Assembly: GCA_963832305.1 (NCBI GenBank)
Contig: CAWHTU010000014.1
Coordinates: 124,001 to 188,000 of the forward strand
DNA from: Roseiarcus sp963832305
GTDB lineage: Bacteria > Pseudomonadota > Alphaproteobacteria > Rhizobiales > Beijerinckiaceae
DNA: 64,000 bases
Reading direction: 5' to 3'
In this document: positions 57,693-64,000 of the stretch, in pieces
Position numbering within the stretch: position 1 is the stretch's first letter
Layout of the letters: every line of letters starts with the position of its first letter
Notes under the pieces: generated by a model
Seen by the model: the letters and a program-made list of their open reading frames with translations, nothing else
Told to the model about the DNA's origin: nothing
The model's database searches: none
Position numbers and translations under genes: made by a program

Positions 57693-57899
57693 TCAGGGGC
57701 CGTGAAAGGACATTTCGGCTGAGACTGCGCGTTGCGGCGCATGTGCGACGACGTCCTGCTGGAAGGCCGCGACCCCCAGCACATACGCGATCAACGCGAC
57801 GACCAGCGCGACGCAAATGCTCGTCGTTGCGGGCATCTCGTTGTCCGCGGCGGTAAGATAGACAGCGTCCGAGGGCGATCGCTTTTCAACAACGCTCAT
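57693..57899 (-). CDS. small single-pass membrane protein
   Basis: A 68-residue protein with a polar N-terminus (MSVVEKRSPSDAVYLTAADN), one TM helix (ICVALVVALIAYVLGVAAFQ) and a short C-terminus. Its size and topology mirror the neighbouring 71-residue protein 58 bases downstream; the two may act together. GGAGATA precedes the ATG. Function unknown. Confidence 0.6.
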   Translation of the reverse strand: MSVVEKRSPSDAVYLTAADNEMPATTSICVALVVALIAYVLGVAAFQQDVVAHAPQRAVSAEMSFHGP

Positions 57900-58149
57900 G
57901 ACGGTATCTCCTTACCGACCGCAGATTTGCGGCGTGTTTCCATTGCGAATTTCTTCGCTTGGAAGCTTAGGGTCACTGGAGCATTGCGCGCGGCTGGCCG
58001 CTGTGACCCGCCTCACATTCGCTATTCCGCGATGGAGAATGCACGCGGGGACCGAAGCCGTCGGACAGGCCCCACGGGAGCGTCAACCGCCGCGCAAATC
58101 TTCGCCTTGACCGGCGCGCAGATCAGCCGCGGCGGACGGTTCGGCGCAC
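57900..58149. other. intergenic region, 250 bases
   Basis: Between two minus-strand genes; likely carries the promoter of the small membrane protein genes. No hairpin or repeat of note. Confidence 0.35.
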
Positions 58150-59043
58150 CTAGGCAGCTCGCACCGGAACCGTGAACTCCTTTAAATCGCCGCCGGCCGC
58201 GCTCGGATTGCGCACGACGACAGCCAGGTCGCCGGGGGTCGCCACATCTTTTGGCAGCAAGGTTATCGCCAAGCGGGTGTCGCTTTGCCATCTGACGTCG
58301 CGCGTTTCGCCGTTGATCAGCGCCCCGCAATCCGTGCTGAAATTCTGGCCCAGGATTGCGAGCTCGATTGCGTTGCCCACCGTAAGCGATGCGGGATCGG
58401 CGCTCGAGATGACAGGCGGCTGGGTGAGCGGATCGCGGCGGTCGACCGGATGATCGGTCTTGAACAGGGTGTCGAACAGCTCGCTCAGTTTGTCGGTCGC
58501 CTGCTTGGAAAACATGCCGGCCATGGCCGCAATCGCGGCGAGGCCATAGGGGTTCAACAGCGTCCACGCATGAGATTTCGGCGTGTTGTCCGTCGGCGTC
58601 GAGGAGAGGGTCGGAGCGATCAGCCCGCCGCGGAGCACGAGATAGAAGAGGAGCGCGAGCGCAACGCCGATCGGCGTTCTCAGGATGAGGTACCAGACCC
58701 AACTTCGCTTGAGAGTGCGGTTGCCGACGTAGTCGGCGAAGGAGGTCAGGCAATGGACGAGGCTGCCGAGCGCGCCAGCCGCGACAACGGTGATGAAAAG
58801 CCGCGCGTCAGGGGTGGTTCTCAGAGCGTATCCGAACACCGACGCGGCGGCGAAATTCTGGCCGTCGTCGCCGACCACAGGCCAGGTCGCAATGAGAAGG
58901 TAGAAGGTGAACAGAGCGAGACAGACGAAATACAACCCCAACCGGTTTCTGTCGCCCGACGAGAGACGCACGCTCCCCGAATTCAAGGCCGGCCCCATCC
59001 CCGTCGCGCCCTGCGGCGTCTCTTGAGCGTTCCCGTTCGCCAT
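58150..59043 (-). CDS. four-TM membrane protein with a C-terminal IPT/TIG-like domain
   Basis: A 297-residue protein. TM segments at about residues 36-57, 81-102, 115-140 and 163-180, then a soluble C-terminus (about 205-297) PVISSADPASLTVGNAIELA with GQNFSTDCGALINGE, which resembles an IPT/TIG immunoglobulin-like fold. It has no catalytic motif. It lies upstream on the same strand of the two small membrane proteins; a common envelope role is possible but unproven. Confidence 0.65.
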   Translation of the reverse strand: MANGNAQETPQGATGMGPALNSGSVRLSSGDRNRLGLYFVCLALFTFYLLIATWPVVGDDGQNFAAASVFGYALRTTPDARLFITVVAAGALGSLVHCLTSFADYVGNRTLKRSWVWYLILRTPIGVALALLFYLVLRGGLIAPTLSSTPTDNTPKSHAWTLLNPYGLAAIAAMAGMFSKQATDKLSELFDTLFKTDHPVDRRDPLTQPPVISSADPASLTVGNAIELAILGQNFSTDCGALINGETRDVRWQSDTRLAITLLPKDVATPGDLAVVVRNPSAAGGDLKEFTVPVRAA

Positions 59044-59179
59044 GCTCGTCCCCTCCCCTCGGCTGTCGATATCCCCCGATCCCGGCAGTCACCGCCCGAA
59101 TTTAGCCCATTCCGGGAGAGTTGCGAATGGCTGTACAACGCTCGCATGCCTTTCCCCGTTCGTTCGGAGGAAGGGGACT

Positions 59180-59789
59180 TCACCTCTCAATTCGAGACTT
59201 CGCGCTGAGATCGCCGGCGCGCCAGACATAGGCCGCGAGCAGCGGCTCGCGCTCGGTTCGCATGGCGTGGACCGTCCAGGAGGGATGATGGATCCATGCC
59301 CCCGGCGCGCGAAGCCGCCAATGGGTTGCGCCGGAACGCCACCAGGCGCGCCCGGCCAGCGGGAGATAGAGCTCCTCGGCCTCGTGCGAATGGGCGGGAT
59401 ATTCTGTGTCCGCGCCGAGCATGAGGACGCCGCAGGCGACCCCGTCGCTCATGAAGGCGCCGCGCTCGCCGATCCATTCGCTCCAGCCGTAGTTGTCGAG
59501 GAAGCGTTGGCCGAAGTCGGCGACCGTATAGGTCTGTCGCCAGTCGAGCTCGCCGGCGAGCGCCGCGATCGCGTCAACAAGCCCCCGCGTGCCCGGCGCG
59601 GCGTGATCGCGACAGGCCGTTCAGCGCAGCCACGACAGGAAGCGGGCGCGCGACGACCGGGCGCGCGATCAGCTCGCGGGGCCAGTCGCGAAGGAAGCTT
59701 TCGGCTTCCTCAGCCGAGGCGAGCAATTCCCGCAAGGCGACGACGATAGGGCGCAGGGACTGAATGAGTGCGGCGCTCCGTTGTGTCAT
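59180..59789 (-). pseudogene. DMSP lyase-like (DddL/DddQ-type) cupin, one-base frameshift
   Basis: The N-terminal part from 59789 (MTQRSAALIQSLRPIVVALR) runs to AALNGLS and then breaks; the next frame continues GLVDAIAALAGELDWRQTYT, then NYGWSEWIGERGAFMSDGVA and the cupin metal motif PAHSHEAEELYLPLAG and a second HHPSWTVHAM motif. Removing one base near 59604-59610 gives 202 residues, the usual size. DddL/Q-type enzymes release dimethyl sulfide from DMSP; family members in soil bacteria may use other substrates. Function is inferred from the HxHxxxxE pattern. Confidence 0.7.
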
Positions 59790-59797
59790 GCCGGAAT

Positions 59798-59884
59798 CAT
59801 GTCAGTCCCGCGCAAGCGGGAATCCAGGCCGACCGAGCGCGGCGACGCAGCTCCTCTCGATCCCCGCTTGCGCGGGGATGACAC
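59798..59884. repeat. REP-like palindromic element
   Basis: Two arms, 59801-59827 and about 59857-59882, are inverted copies: GTCAGTCCCGCGCAAGCGGG on the left, matched by CCCCGCTTGCGCGGGGATGAC on the right (few mismatches), with a 30-base spacer. Each arm is itself near-palindromic (CCCGCGCAAGCGGG). Elements of this type (GTCATTCCCGCG...CGCGGGGATGAC) are scattered in intergenic DNA of many alphaproteobacteria. Right next to the start of the DMSP-lyase-like gene. Confidence 0.8.
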
Positions 59885-59934
59885 GACGGATGGCTGCGAT
59901 CCGATCTGAAGGCGCGTTGCTCGGCAGGCGCCGC

Positions 59935-60231
59935 TCACGGCTTCAGGTGCTCGATCTCGATGAAGGCGAAATCGAACGCATTGGCGTTGACGACATTGTG
60001 CTCGACGCCCTCGCGCCGCGCGTAAGGGACATGGCGCTTGAGCGTCGCCGTGCGCGAGCCCCCGCCCGGCTCCTCGAGCAGCAGGTCGCCGTCGAGCAGC
60101 GGCACGACGACATAATCGGCCTCATGGACGTGCCACCCCGTCTCGGCGCCGGGCGTAAACCGCCACTCGGTGACGCGGACATGGGGCTCCGAGATGTGGA
60201 CGTGGGGCGTGGCCTTGGGGCGTGGGGGCAT
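59935..60231 (-). CDS. small cupin-domain protein
   Basis: A 98-residue single cupin. ETGWHVHEADYVVVPLLDGD holds the HxHxxxD-like first motif and VPYARREGVEHNVVNANAFD the second with its histidine. Such small cupins (often near urease or aldolase genes) are of unknown role. A partial, decayed copy of this gene lies about 850 bases downstream, beyond BrnTA. Confidence 0.8.
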   Translation of the reverse strand: MPPRPKATPHVHISEPHVRVTEWRFTPGAETGWHVHEADYVVVPLLDGDLLLEEPGGGSRTATLKRHVPYARREGVEHNVVNANAFDFAFIEIEHLKP

Positions 60232-60347
60232 GTGAGGGGCCTGGGCGTGCGAGGCGTCTTAAGCGCAAAGACCATTCTCCGACGCGGCCCCAAGGCGATC
60301 AAGAGGCCGCTCGGCTCGTGCGCGGCCCGAACGCGAGCGCGCTCGCG

Positions 60348-60365
60348 TTGCATATGCATATGCAA
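60348..60365. promoter_or_regulatory. perfect 18-base palindrome upstream of brnT, probable BrnA operator
   Basis: TTGCATATGCATATGCAA is a perfect palindrome whose centre is 27 bases before the brnT ATG at 60383. In known BrnTA systems the BrnA ribbon-helix-helix dimer binds palindromes overlapping the brnT promoter and represses the operon. The fit in place and symmetry is good; binding is inference. Confidence 0.7.
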
Positions 60366-60382
60366 AATGGTATCCGTGCGCG

Positions 60383-60674
60383 ATGCGGTTCGGCGGCCTC
60401 GACGTGGGACAGCGGCAATCTGCCGAAGTGCCTGTCGCATGGCGTGACGCTCGAAGAGATCGAAGCCCTGTTCGCCGACGACGTCTATATCGTGCGTGAC
60501 ACGATCGTCGGCGGCGAACGCCGGACGCTGGGTTTCGGAAGCGGGGCCGGCCGCTGGATCTTCTGCGTCTTCACCTGGCGCGGGGACCGTATTCGCCCGG
60601 TTAGCGTACGCTTCATGCATGCGAAGGAGGTCAAGCGCTATGAAAAGGAAATTTCCCGACTTGAACAGCGATGA
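60383..60674 (+). pseudogene. brnT: BrnT-type ribonuclease toxin, one-base frameshift near its start
   Basis: The main frame reads DSGNLPKCLSHGVTLEEIEA, ERRTLGFG and IRPVSVRFMHAKEVKRYEKE, all typical BrnT motifs (a RelE-fold ribosome-independent RNase). Upstream in that frame there is no BrnT-like start. In the next frame ATG 60383 reads MRFGGLD; removing one base at 60401-60407 gives MRFGGLDWDSGNLPKCLSHG, which is a canonical BrnT N-terminus of 96 residues in total. Without the correction an ATG at 60357 would give an odd Cys/Arg leader. The antitoxin gene overlaps its end by 35 bases. Confidence 0.8.
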
Positions 60675-60981
60675 GCAAGCGGACGAATGGCTGCAGGCGG
60701 CGGACCTGACCGACTATGACCTCTCGGATATGAGGAAGGTGCGCTTCGAGCTCGCTCGCAAGGATCGCTCCATAAGCTTGCGCCTCCCCGCCGCGCTGCT
60801 CGCGACCCTCAAAGCGGAGGCGGTGAAGGCCAATATGCCGACGCAGCGCCTGATCCGAATGATGATCGAAACCCAGCTTGCAGAGTCGGACCGCAAGCCA
60901 AAGCGGAGCGCGGCGGCAAGAAAAGCAGCCGCGAAAAGAGTCGGGGCAGGGGCGGGAAAGCCCGGCAAACGCGCGGCCTGA
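60640..60981 (+). CDS. brnA: BrnA-type antitoxin
   Basis: A 113-residue antitoxin. KFPDLNSDEQADEWLQAADL is the BrnT-binding N-terminal region; DRSISLRLPAALLATLKAEA and NMPTQRLIRMMIETQL form the ribbon-helix-helix DNA-binding part; the C-terminus is a Lys/Ala/Arg-rich tail longer than usual. AAGGAGG precedes ATG 60640, which lies inside brnT. It neutralises BrnT and represses the operon, probably via the palindrome at 60348. Confidence 0.9.
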   Translation: MKRKFPDLNSDEQADEWLQAADLTDYDLSDMRKVRFELARKDRSISLRLPAALLATLKAEAVKANMPTQRLIRMMIETQLAESDRKPKRSAAARKAAAKRVGAGAGKPGKRAA

Positions 60982-61014
60982 CGCCGGCCGTTTCGCAAGC
61001 CGCTGCACCCAGCG

Positions 61015-61116
61015 CTTCGCGAAGTCGCCGCCGAGGAGCGAGGCGACGACATAATCGGCCTCATGCCGGCGCCAGCCTGTCTCGGCGGTGCTTTGGGGCG
61101 TGGGGGCATCATATCG
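61015..61116 (-). pseudogene. decayed partial copy of the cupin gene
   Basis: Bases 61021-61110 match 60087-60236 of the cupin gene: both have ACGACATAATCGGCCTCATG and end GGGGCGTGGGGGCAT at the start codon side. The copy has lost about 60 internal bases, so its start (MMPPRPK) and the HEADYVV segment lie in different frames. Clearly non-coding. It lies just behind brnA, so cupin sequences flank BrnTA. Confidence 0.75.
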
Positions 61117-61172
61117 CATCGCTCAGTCTTGGACGCAAATCCAACCCAAGAGGCGCTGGTTGACCTGTGCAC

Positions 61173-61421
61173 TCAGCTGCGTACTCCGTTTTCTTCTCCA
61201 ATCGGCTTGGCCTTCAAGGCGTTGCTCTGGCTAAAATCGATTGAGGGCAAATCATCCAATTTGACACTCACCGCCTCCAACAACGGTAATAGGACCGTTT
61301 GCAGGACAGACCGCTCTAAATCCAAATATACCGGTAATTTTATATCTATATTTGGCCGCTCTAACCCACCGACGCATCGCTGCAGAGATCCCAACACTAT
61401 CCTTCCTAGACGTTCGCTCAA
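61173..61421 (-). CDS. small protein coupled to the dCTP deaminase gene
   Basis: An 82-residue frame whose TTG start overlaps the deaminase stop (TTGA). It reads SERLGRIVLGSLQRCVGGLE, KLPVYLDLERSVLQTVLLPL and LEAVSVKLDDLPSIDFSQSN; the composition is protein-like and the base composition equals the AT-rich deaminase. I recognise no family. It could be a real small partner or chance readable sequence in low-GC DNA. Confidence 0.4.
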   Translation of the reverse strand: MSERLGRIVLGSLQRCVGGLERPNIDIKLPVYLDLERSVLQTVLLPLLEAVSVKLDDLPSIDFSQSNALKAKPIGEENGVRS

Positions 61422-62750
61422 ACAGATCGCGATACCTCTTTCGGCGATACACCGTAAAAATGCTTAAATAGCACAGACGGAAAGTCTTCATACTTATCGC
61501 GTGATTGCCCTTGGATTGAAATAGAATCGGAATGTAATCCGCTCGCGAGGCTTTTTGTGTAAGGTTCTAAGAAGACAACTTCCGATATTCCAGTAGCGAC
61601 AATGTGTTTCGCGCACATATGACAGGGAAAAGTGGTTGTGTACAAGACGGCCTCATCGAGTGCAATTCCCCGACGAGCGGCATCGCAAATTGCCCGCGAC
61701 ATTTCGGTGTGTATCATCCGGCCGTACTCGAGCGCGTCCATGAATTGTGTCTTTCGGTACTTTTCGACAATCTGATAATCTGAGTCGCTTTCGCTTCCCA
61801 GCAATTCTCTAAGAATCTCCATTTTTCTCTTGAAATTTGAATCGATCCCTCTTTTGTAGTCGCGGTCGTCAAACGGGTCATCGCACCAATAGGTACCTCC
61901 TGTGCCTTTAGGAACTTCATTTGAACCCAATGTGAGAATCTCTCCTTGCTTTGAAAACACAGCAGCGCCTACCTGCCGAGATAAATCCAGTGAGCGCAGC
62001 GATGCAGCTTTCGCCATATATAATCCGTACTCCATTTTAGTAGGCGAAATGATATTTGACCCAAATATTAACTCAAGTAACCTATTTATTTGATTTGCCG
62101 CGGTATTGTTGTTGATACCGGCGTTGATTATATAATCGGCCTCATGAAAAATATCACCGACCCGCTGACCATGCGGATTTAAACGCTCGTCCTCGTCTTT
62201 CGTAACGAGTCGCTCTGCCTCAGGCCTGTATAACTTATGGTCCGATGAGTTATGCGAGCTCGCAATTTTCCTGGCGAGTGTGTCAACTCGAACGTGACGC
62301 TTGTCGTACACTGAAATCTGAAAAAACAAACGACCGTATACAAGCCGCATTAGTTCTATCTCTTCCCTGCGCTTGAATTGATGAACTATGTATGCAGTTC
62401 GCTCGGGACCTATCGCAAGATTTAATTCTAAGCGTTCTTTGATAATTTTAGCAATTGATGTGGATGCAAAGAATGCATCCTCATCGAGACGGGTTCGCAC
62501 AGCGTCACCATAACTTATATACAATTCGTAACGGGTTTCGGTCGGCTTTTCTTCCAATGTTATATCCAGTGGTAGCTTTTTATTCAACTCAGAAAATACT
62601 GACGTTACTTTTATTTGCCTAGTGATAAACCCTTAGCGAACGCAATTTAAACTCAAGATTGACTATAGAGTCCGTCAGATCGACGCCGACTGGAGCCACC
62701 AAACCAAAGAATAACTCTGGGAATATTATTTTGGGAATTTTTTCGCTCAT
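61418..62750 (-). pseudogene. anti-phage dCTP deaminase-like protein, one-base frameshift
   Basis: The C-terminal two thirds is a zinc cytidine/dCMP-type deaminase: HTEMSRAICDAA and TTFPCHMCAKHIV give the zinc ligands (His347, Cys376, Cys379) and catalytic Glu349 in restored numbering; YWCDDPFDDRD precedes them. The N-terminal part is a P-loop-like NTP-binding region that starts MSEKIPKIIFPELFFGLVAP at 62750 and breaks at LRSL; one base removed at about 62627-62636 joins it to GFITRQIKVTSVFSELNKKL, 443 residues in total. This domain order is that of the anti-phage deaminases that deplete dCTP on infection. The gene is AT-rich and foreign to the genome. Confidence 0.8.
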
Positions 62751-62819
62751 GCCCGCCTATGGCCTTTACCAAAGCTTAAACAATTGTTACCAAATTCATA
62801 CACCTGTGGGAGAGAGGTG

Positions 62820-63036
62820 ATGGCTCCAAACCGCGCAAATCAGCAAACCGCCTACCGCGCAACGCGAGAAGAATATCTTGAATCGTATCAACGCTTAATA
62901 GCAAATTGGATTGAGGCAATTGTCGATCAACAGAGCAAGGCTACATTAGCAGAATTCAACGCCTCGAATTCAGCGCAAAGCGTCTCGAAATTTGCCCGCG
63001 AGGGCTGTCGCGGCAAAGGGGTGAAGTTTCTGCCTC
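62820..63036 (+). other. start of a small divergent ORF running into a ureC fragment
   Basis: ATG 62820 follows GAGAGAGG and opens a frame that reads MAPNRANQQTAYRATREEYL, ESYQRLIANWIEAIVDQQSK. After about 63 codons it enters the ureC duplicate in antisense and loses protein character, though no stop appears until 63788. So the 3' end of an original gene was probably cut off. No family is recognised. Confidence 0.35.
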
Positions 63037-63190
63037 AAAACAAAAAATACCGCTGCGCCATCGGCAGGCTTGTCGGCCGGCTCGCAGACGAGGAGCTCGC
63101 CGTCGGCGCGCACGTCGTAGGTCTCGGGGTCGATCTCGATCTTCGGCGTCGCGCCATTGTGGATCATGCCCGTCTGGCGCGCAATCGGTG
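63030..63190 (-). pseudogene. ureC: duplicated 3' fragment of ureC
   Basis: About 145 bases nearly identical to the end of ureC at 63546-63690. On the minus strand it reads MIHNGATPKIEIDPETYDVR, ADGELLVCEPADK, then one extra C (in GGC at about 63067-63070) shifts the frame away from LPMAQRYFLF. Upstream of MIHNG it does not match ureC. It differs from the full copy at several positions, so it is an old duplication and not an assembly echo. Confidence 0.8.
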
Positions 63191-63545
63191 GCGCAGCCCG
63201 ACCACGCCGAGGCGGCGTTGTCCGAAGGCGCCGCGGCGAAAGAGAAAACATCGCGCAAAGTCTTGCCGCAAATCAGAATCGTGTGATATACAATTCGTAG
63301 AGACAGAAATCTGGCCCCCCTCCCTCAAGACGCGGGCGGCCGCGAAAAGAGGAGAAAAAAACTATTTGAATCGCGCCTATCCCATTGAAAAGACTTGCTT
63401 CCAAAAAGCAAAAGAAAGCGATTTCGTTTTCGTGGATTTTCGTCGATTTTCGCCAGTCGCTTGGCGATTGTCGGCAGACCCGGAGGCGCGCATGACCGTC
63501 CGCCCCCGGTCAACCGGGGTTAGGGCGTCGAAACGGGAAAGGAGG
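63190..63545. other. region between the two ureC ends
   Basis: About 355 bases of mixed composition with AT-rich runs (63255-63310, 63340-63450). A short direct repeat of GATTTTCG occurs at about 63435-63452. Open frames here contain no recognised protein. Probably decayed inserted DNA. Confidence 0.4.
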
Positions 63546-64000
63546 TCAGAACAGAAAATACCGCTGCGCCATCGGCAGCTTGTCGGCCGGCTCGCAGACG
63601 AGGAGCTCGCCGTCGGCGCTGCACGTCGTAGGTCTCGGGGTCGATCTCGATCTTCGGCGTCGCGCTGTTGTGGATCATGCTCTTCTTGCCGATCTTGCCG
63701 CGGGTGTTCTCGACCGCGACCAGGCGCCGCTGAACTTTCAGCTTGCGCGCTAGGCCGCCCGCCAGCGCGGCGCCGGAGACGAAGGTGAGCGAGGAGGTGT
63801 GCAGCGCCCGGCCGTGCGAGCGGAACATCGGCCGGTAGTGGACGGGCTGGGGCGTCGGGATCGAGGCGTTGGGGTCGCCCATCAGCGCCGCGGCGATCGC
63901 GCCGCCCTTGATGATGCAATCGGGCTTCACGCCGAAGAAGGCGGGCGTCCATAAGACCAGGTCGGCAAGCTTGCCCTTCTCGACCGAGCCGATGTGCCGG
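63546..64000 (-). pseudogene. ureC: urease alpha subunit, C-terminal part, one-base frameshift in the tail
   Basis: The window's right edge cuts ureC. Visible on the minus strand is the C-terminus KPDCIIKGGAIAAALMGDPN, ASIPTPQPVHYRPMFRSHGR and RLVAVENTRGKIGKKSMIHN, all standard UreC. In the tail, after DPETYDV, an extra base at about 63619-63622 shifts the frame; without it the sequence reads RADGELLVCEPADKLPMAQR and ends YFLF at TGA 63548-63546, the exact UreC end. UreC carries the dinickel site of urease, further upstream than seen here. No ureE/F/G follow on this side. Confidence 0.88.

Noticed and set aside
62113..62150. ATAATCGGCCTCATG in the deaminase gene also found in the cupin gene
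   Set aside because: Both encode HEADY-like peptides (HEADYIIN, HEADYVVV) on the same strand; the shared stretch is short and surrounded by unrelated sequence, so chance is the simpler explanation.
63325..63430. A minus-strand frame reading FQWDRRDSNSF
   Set aside because: Looks like the WDRRDSNPRP peptides often mis-called next to tRNA genes, but no tRNA cloverleaf is present here.

Overview
The window is GC-rich, densely coded DNA from an alphaproteobacterium, most likely Hyphomicrobiales (Rhizobiales), perhaps near Beijerinckiaceae or Methylocystaceae. This rests on gene families and their pairing: Hsp20 with DUF1150, DUF2849-cysI-cysH-DUF934, livHMGF with a DUF6867 membrane protein, a FYDLN-type zinc ribbon, a PEP-CTERM protein and a form II CO-dehydrogenase-like cluster. 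No rRNA, phage or transposase gene was recognised. The taxonomic call is inference.

Layout. 0-16 kb is mainly housekeeping: a CPA2 antiporter (partial), KDPG aldolase, ribosomal protein L28, a methyltransferase, FtsH, a frameshifted acyl-CoA synthetase, the ybbA-ybbP/tesA group, purU, msrB, hemH and a four-gene sulfite/APS reduction operon. 16-21 kb has an AlgI/AlgJ-like polysaccharide acetylation pair, a secreted glycine-rich protein (frameshifted) and a RecD-like helicase fused to an N-terminal zinc ribbon. 21-30 kb holds Hsp20 behind a probable RNA thermometer, an FRG-domain gene broken by an in-frame TGA, thyA-folA, galK-galT and murJ. 30-41 kb holds a YXWGXW-type secreted protein, a Cys/Met PLP enzyme, a UbiH-type monooxygenase, a PEP-CTERM protein, CcdA and a complete branched-chain amino-acid ABC transporter operon with a clear terminator. 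41-51 kb is a form II CODH-like molybdenum hydroxylase cluster (G-S-L-M-D-E, split XdhC, MoeA-like, MobA-like). 51-57.4 kb holds radC, map, a CinA-type protein, gpt, tRNA-Leu(UAA), a SIR2-domain gene and a KamA/EpmB-type radical SAM enzyme.

From about 57.4 kb to the end the DNA is accessory: small membrane proteins, a broken DMSP-lyase-like cupin, a REP-like palindrome, a cupin, a BrnT/BrnA toxin-antitoxin pair, an AT-rich anti-phage dCTP-deaminase-type gene with a coupled small ORF, and the 3' end of urease ureC present twice. Fragments of the cupin and of ureC flank the BrnTA and deaminase blocks, which looks like repeated insertion with segmental duplication. With the tRNA-linked SIR2 gene and the FRG gene, this is where the window's defence content lies.

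A pattern across the window: eight reading frames (acyl-CoA synthetase, glycine-rich protein, galK, DMSP-lyase-like, brnT, dCTP deaminase, ureC, ureC fragment) are each restored by removing exactly one base. Eight of eight in the same direction points to a systematic insertion-type sequence error or a real decay bias, and it should be settled before these genes are called pseudogenes.
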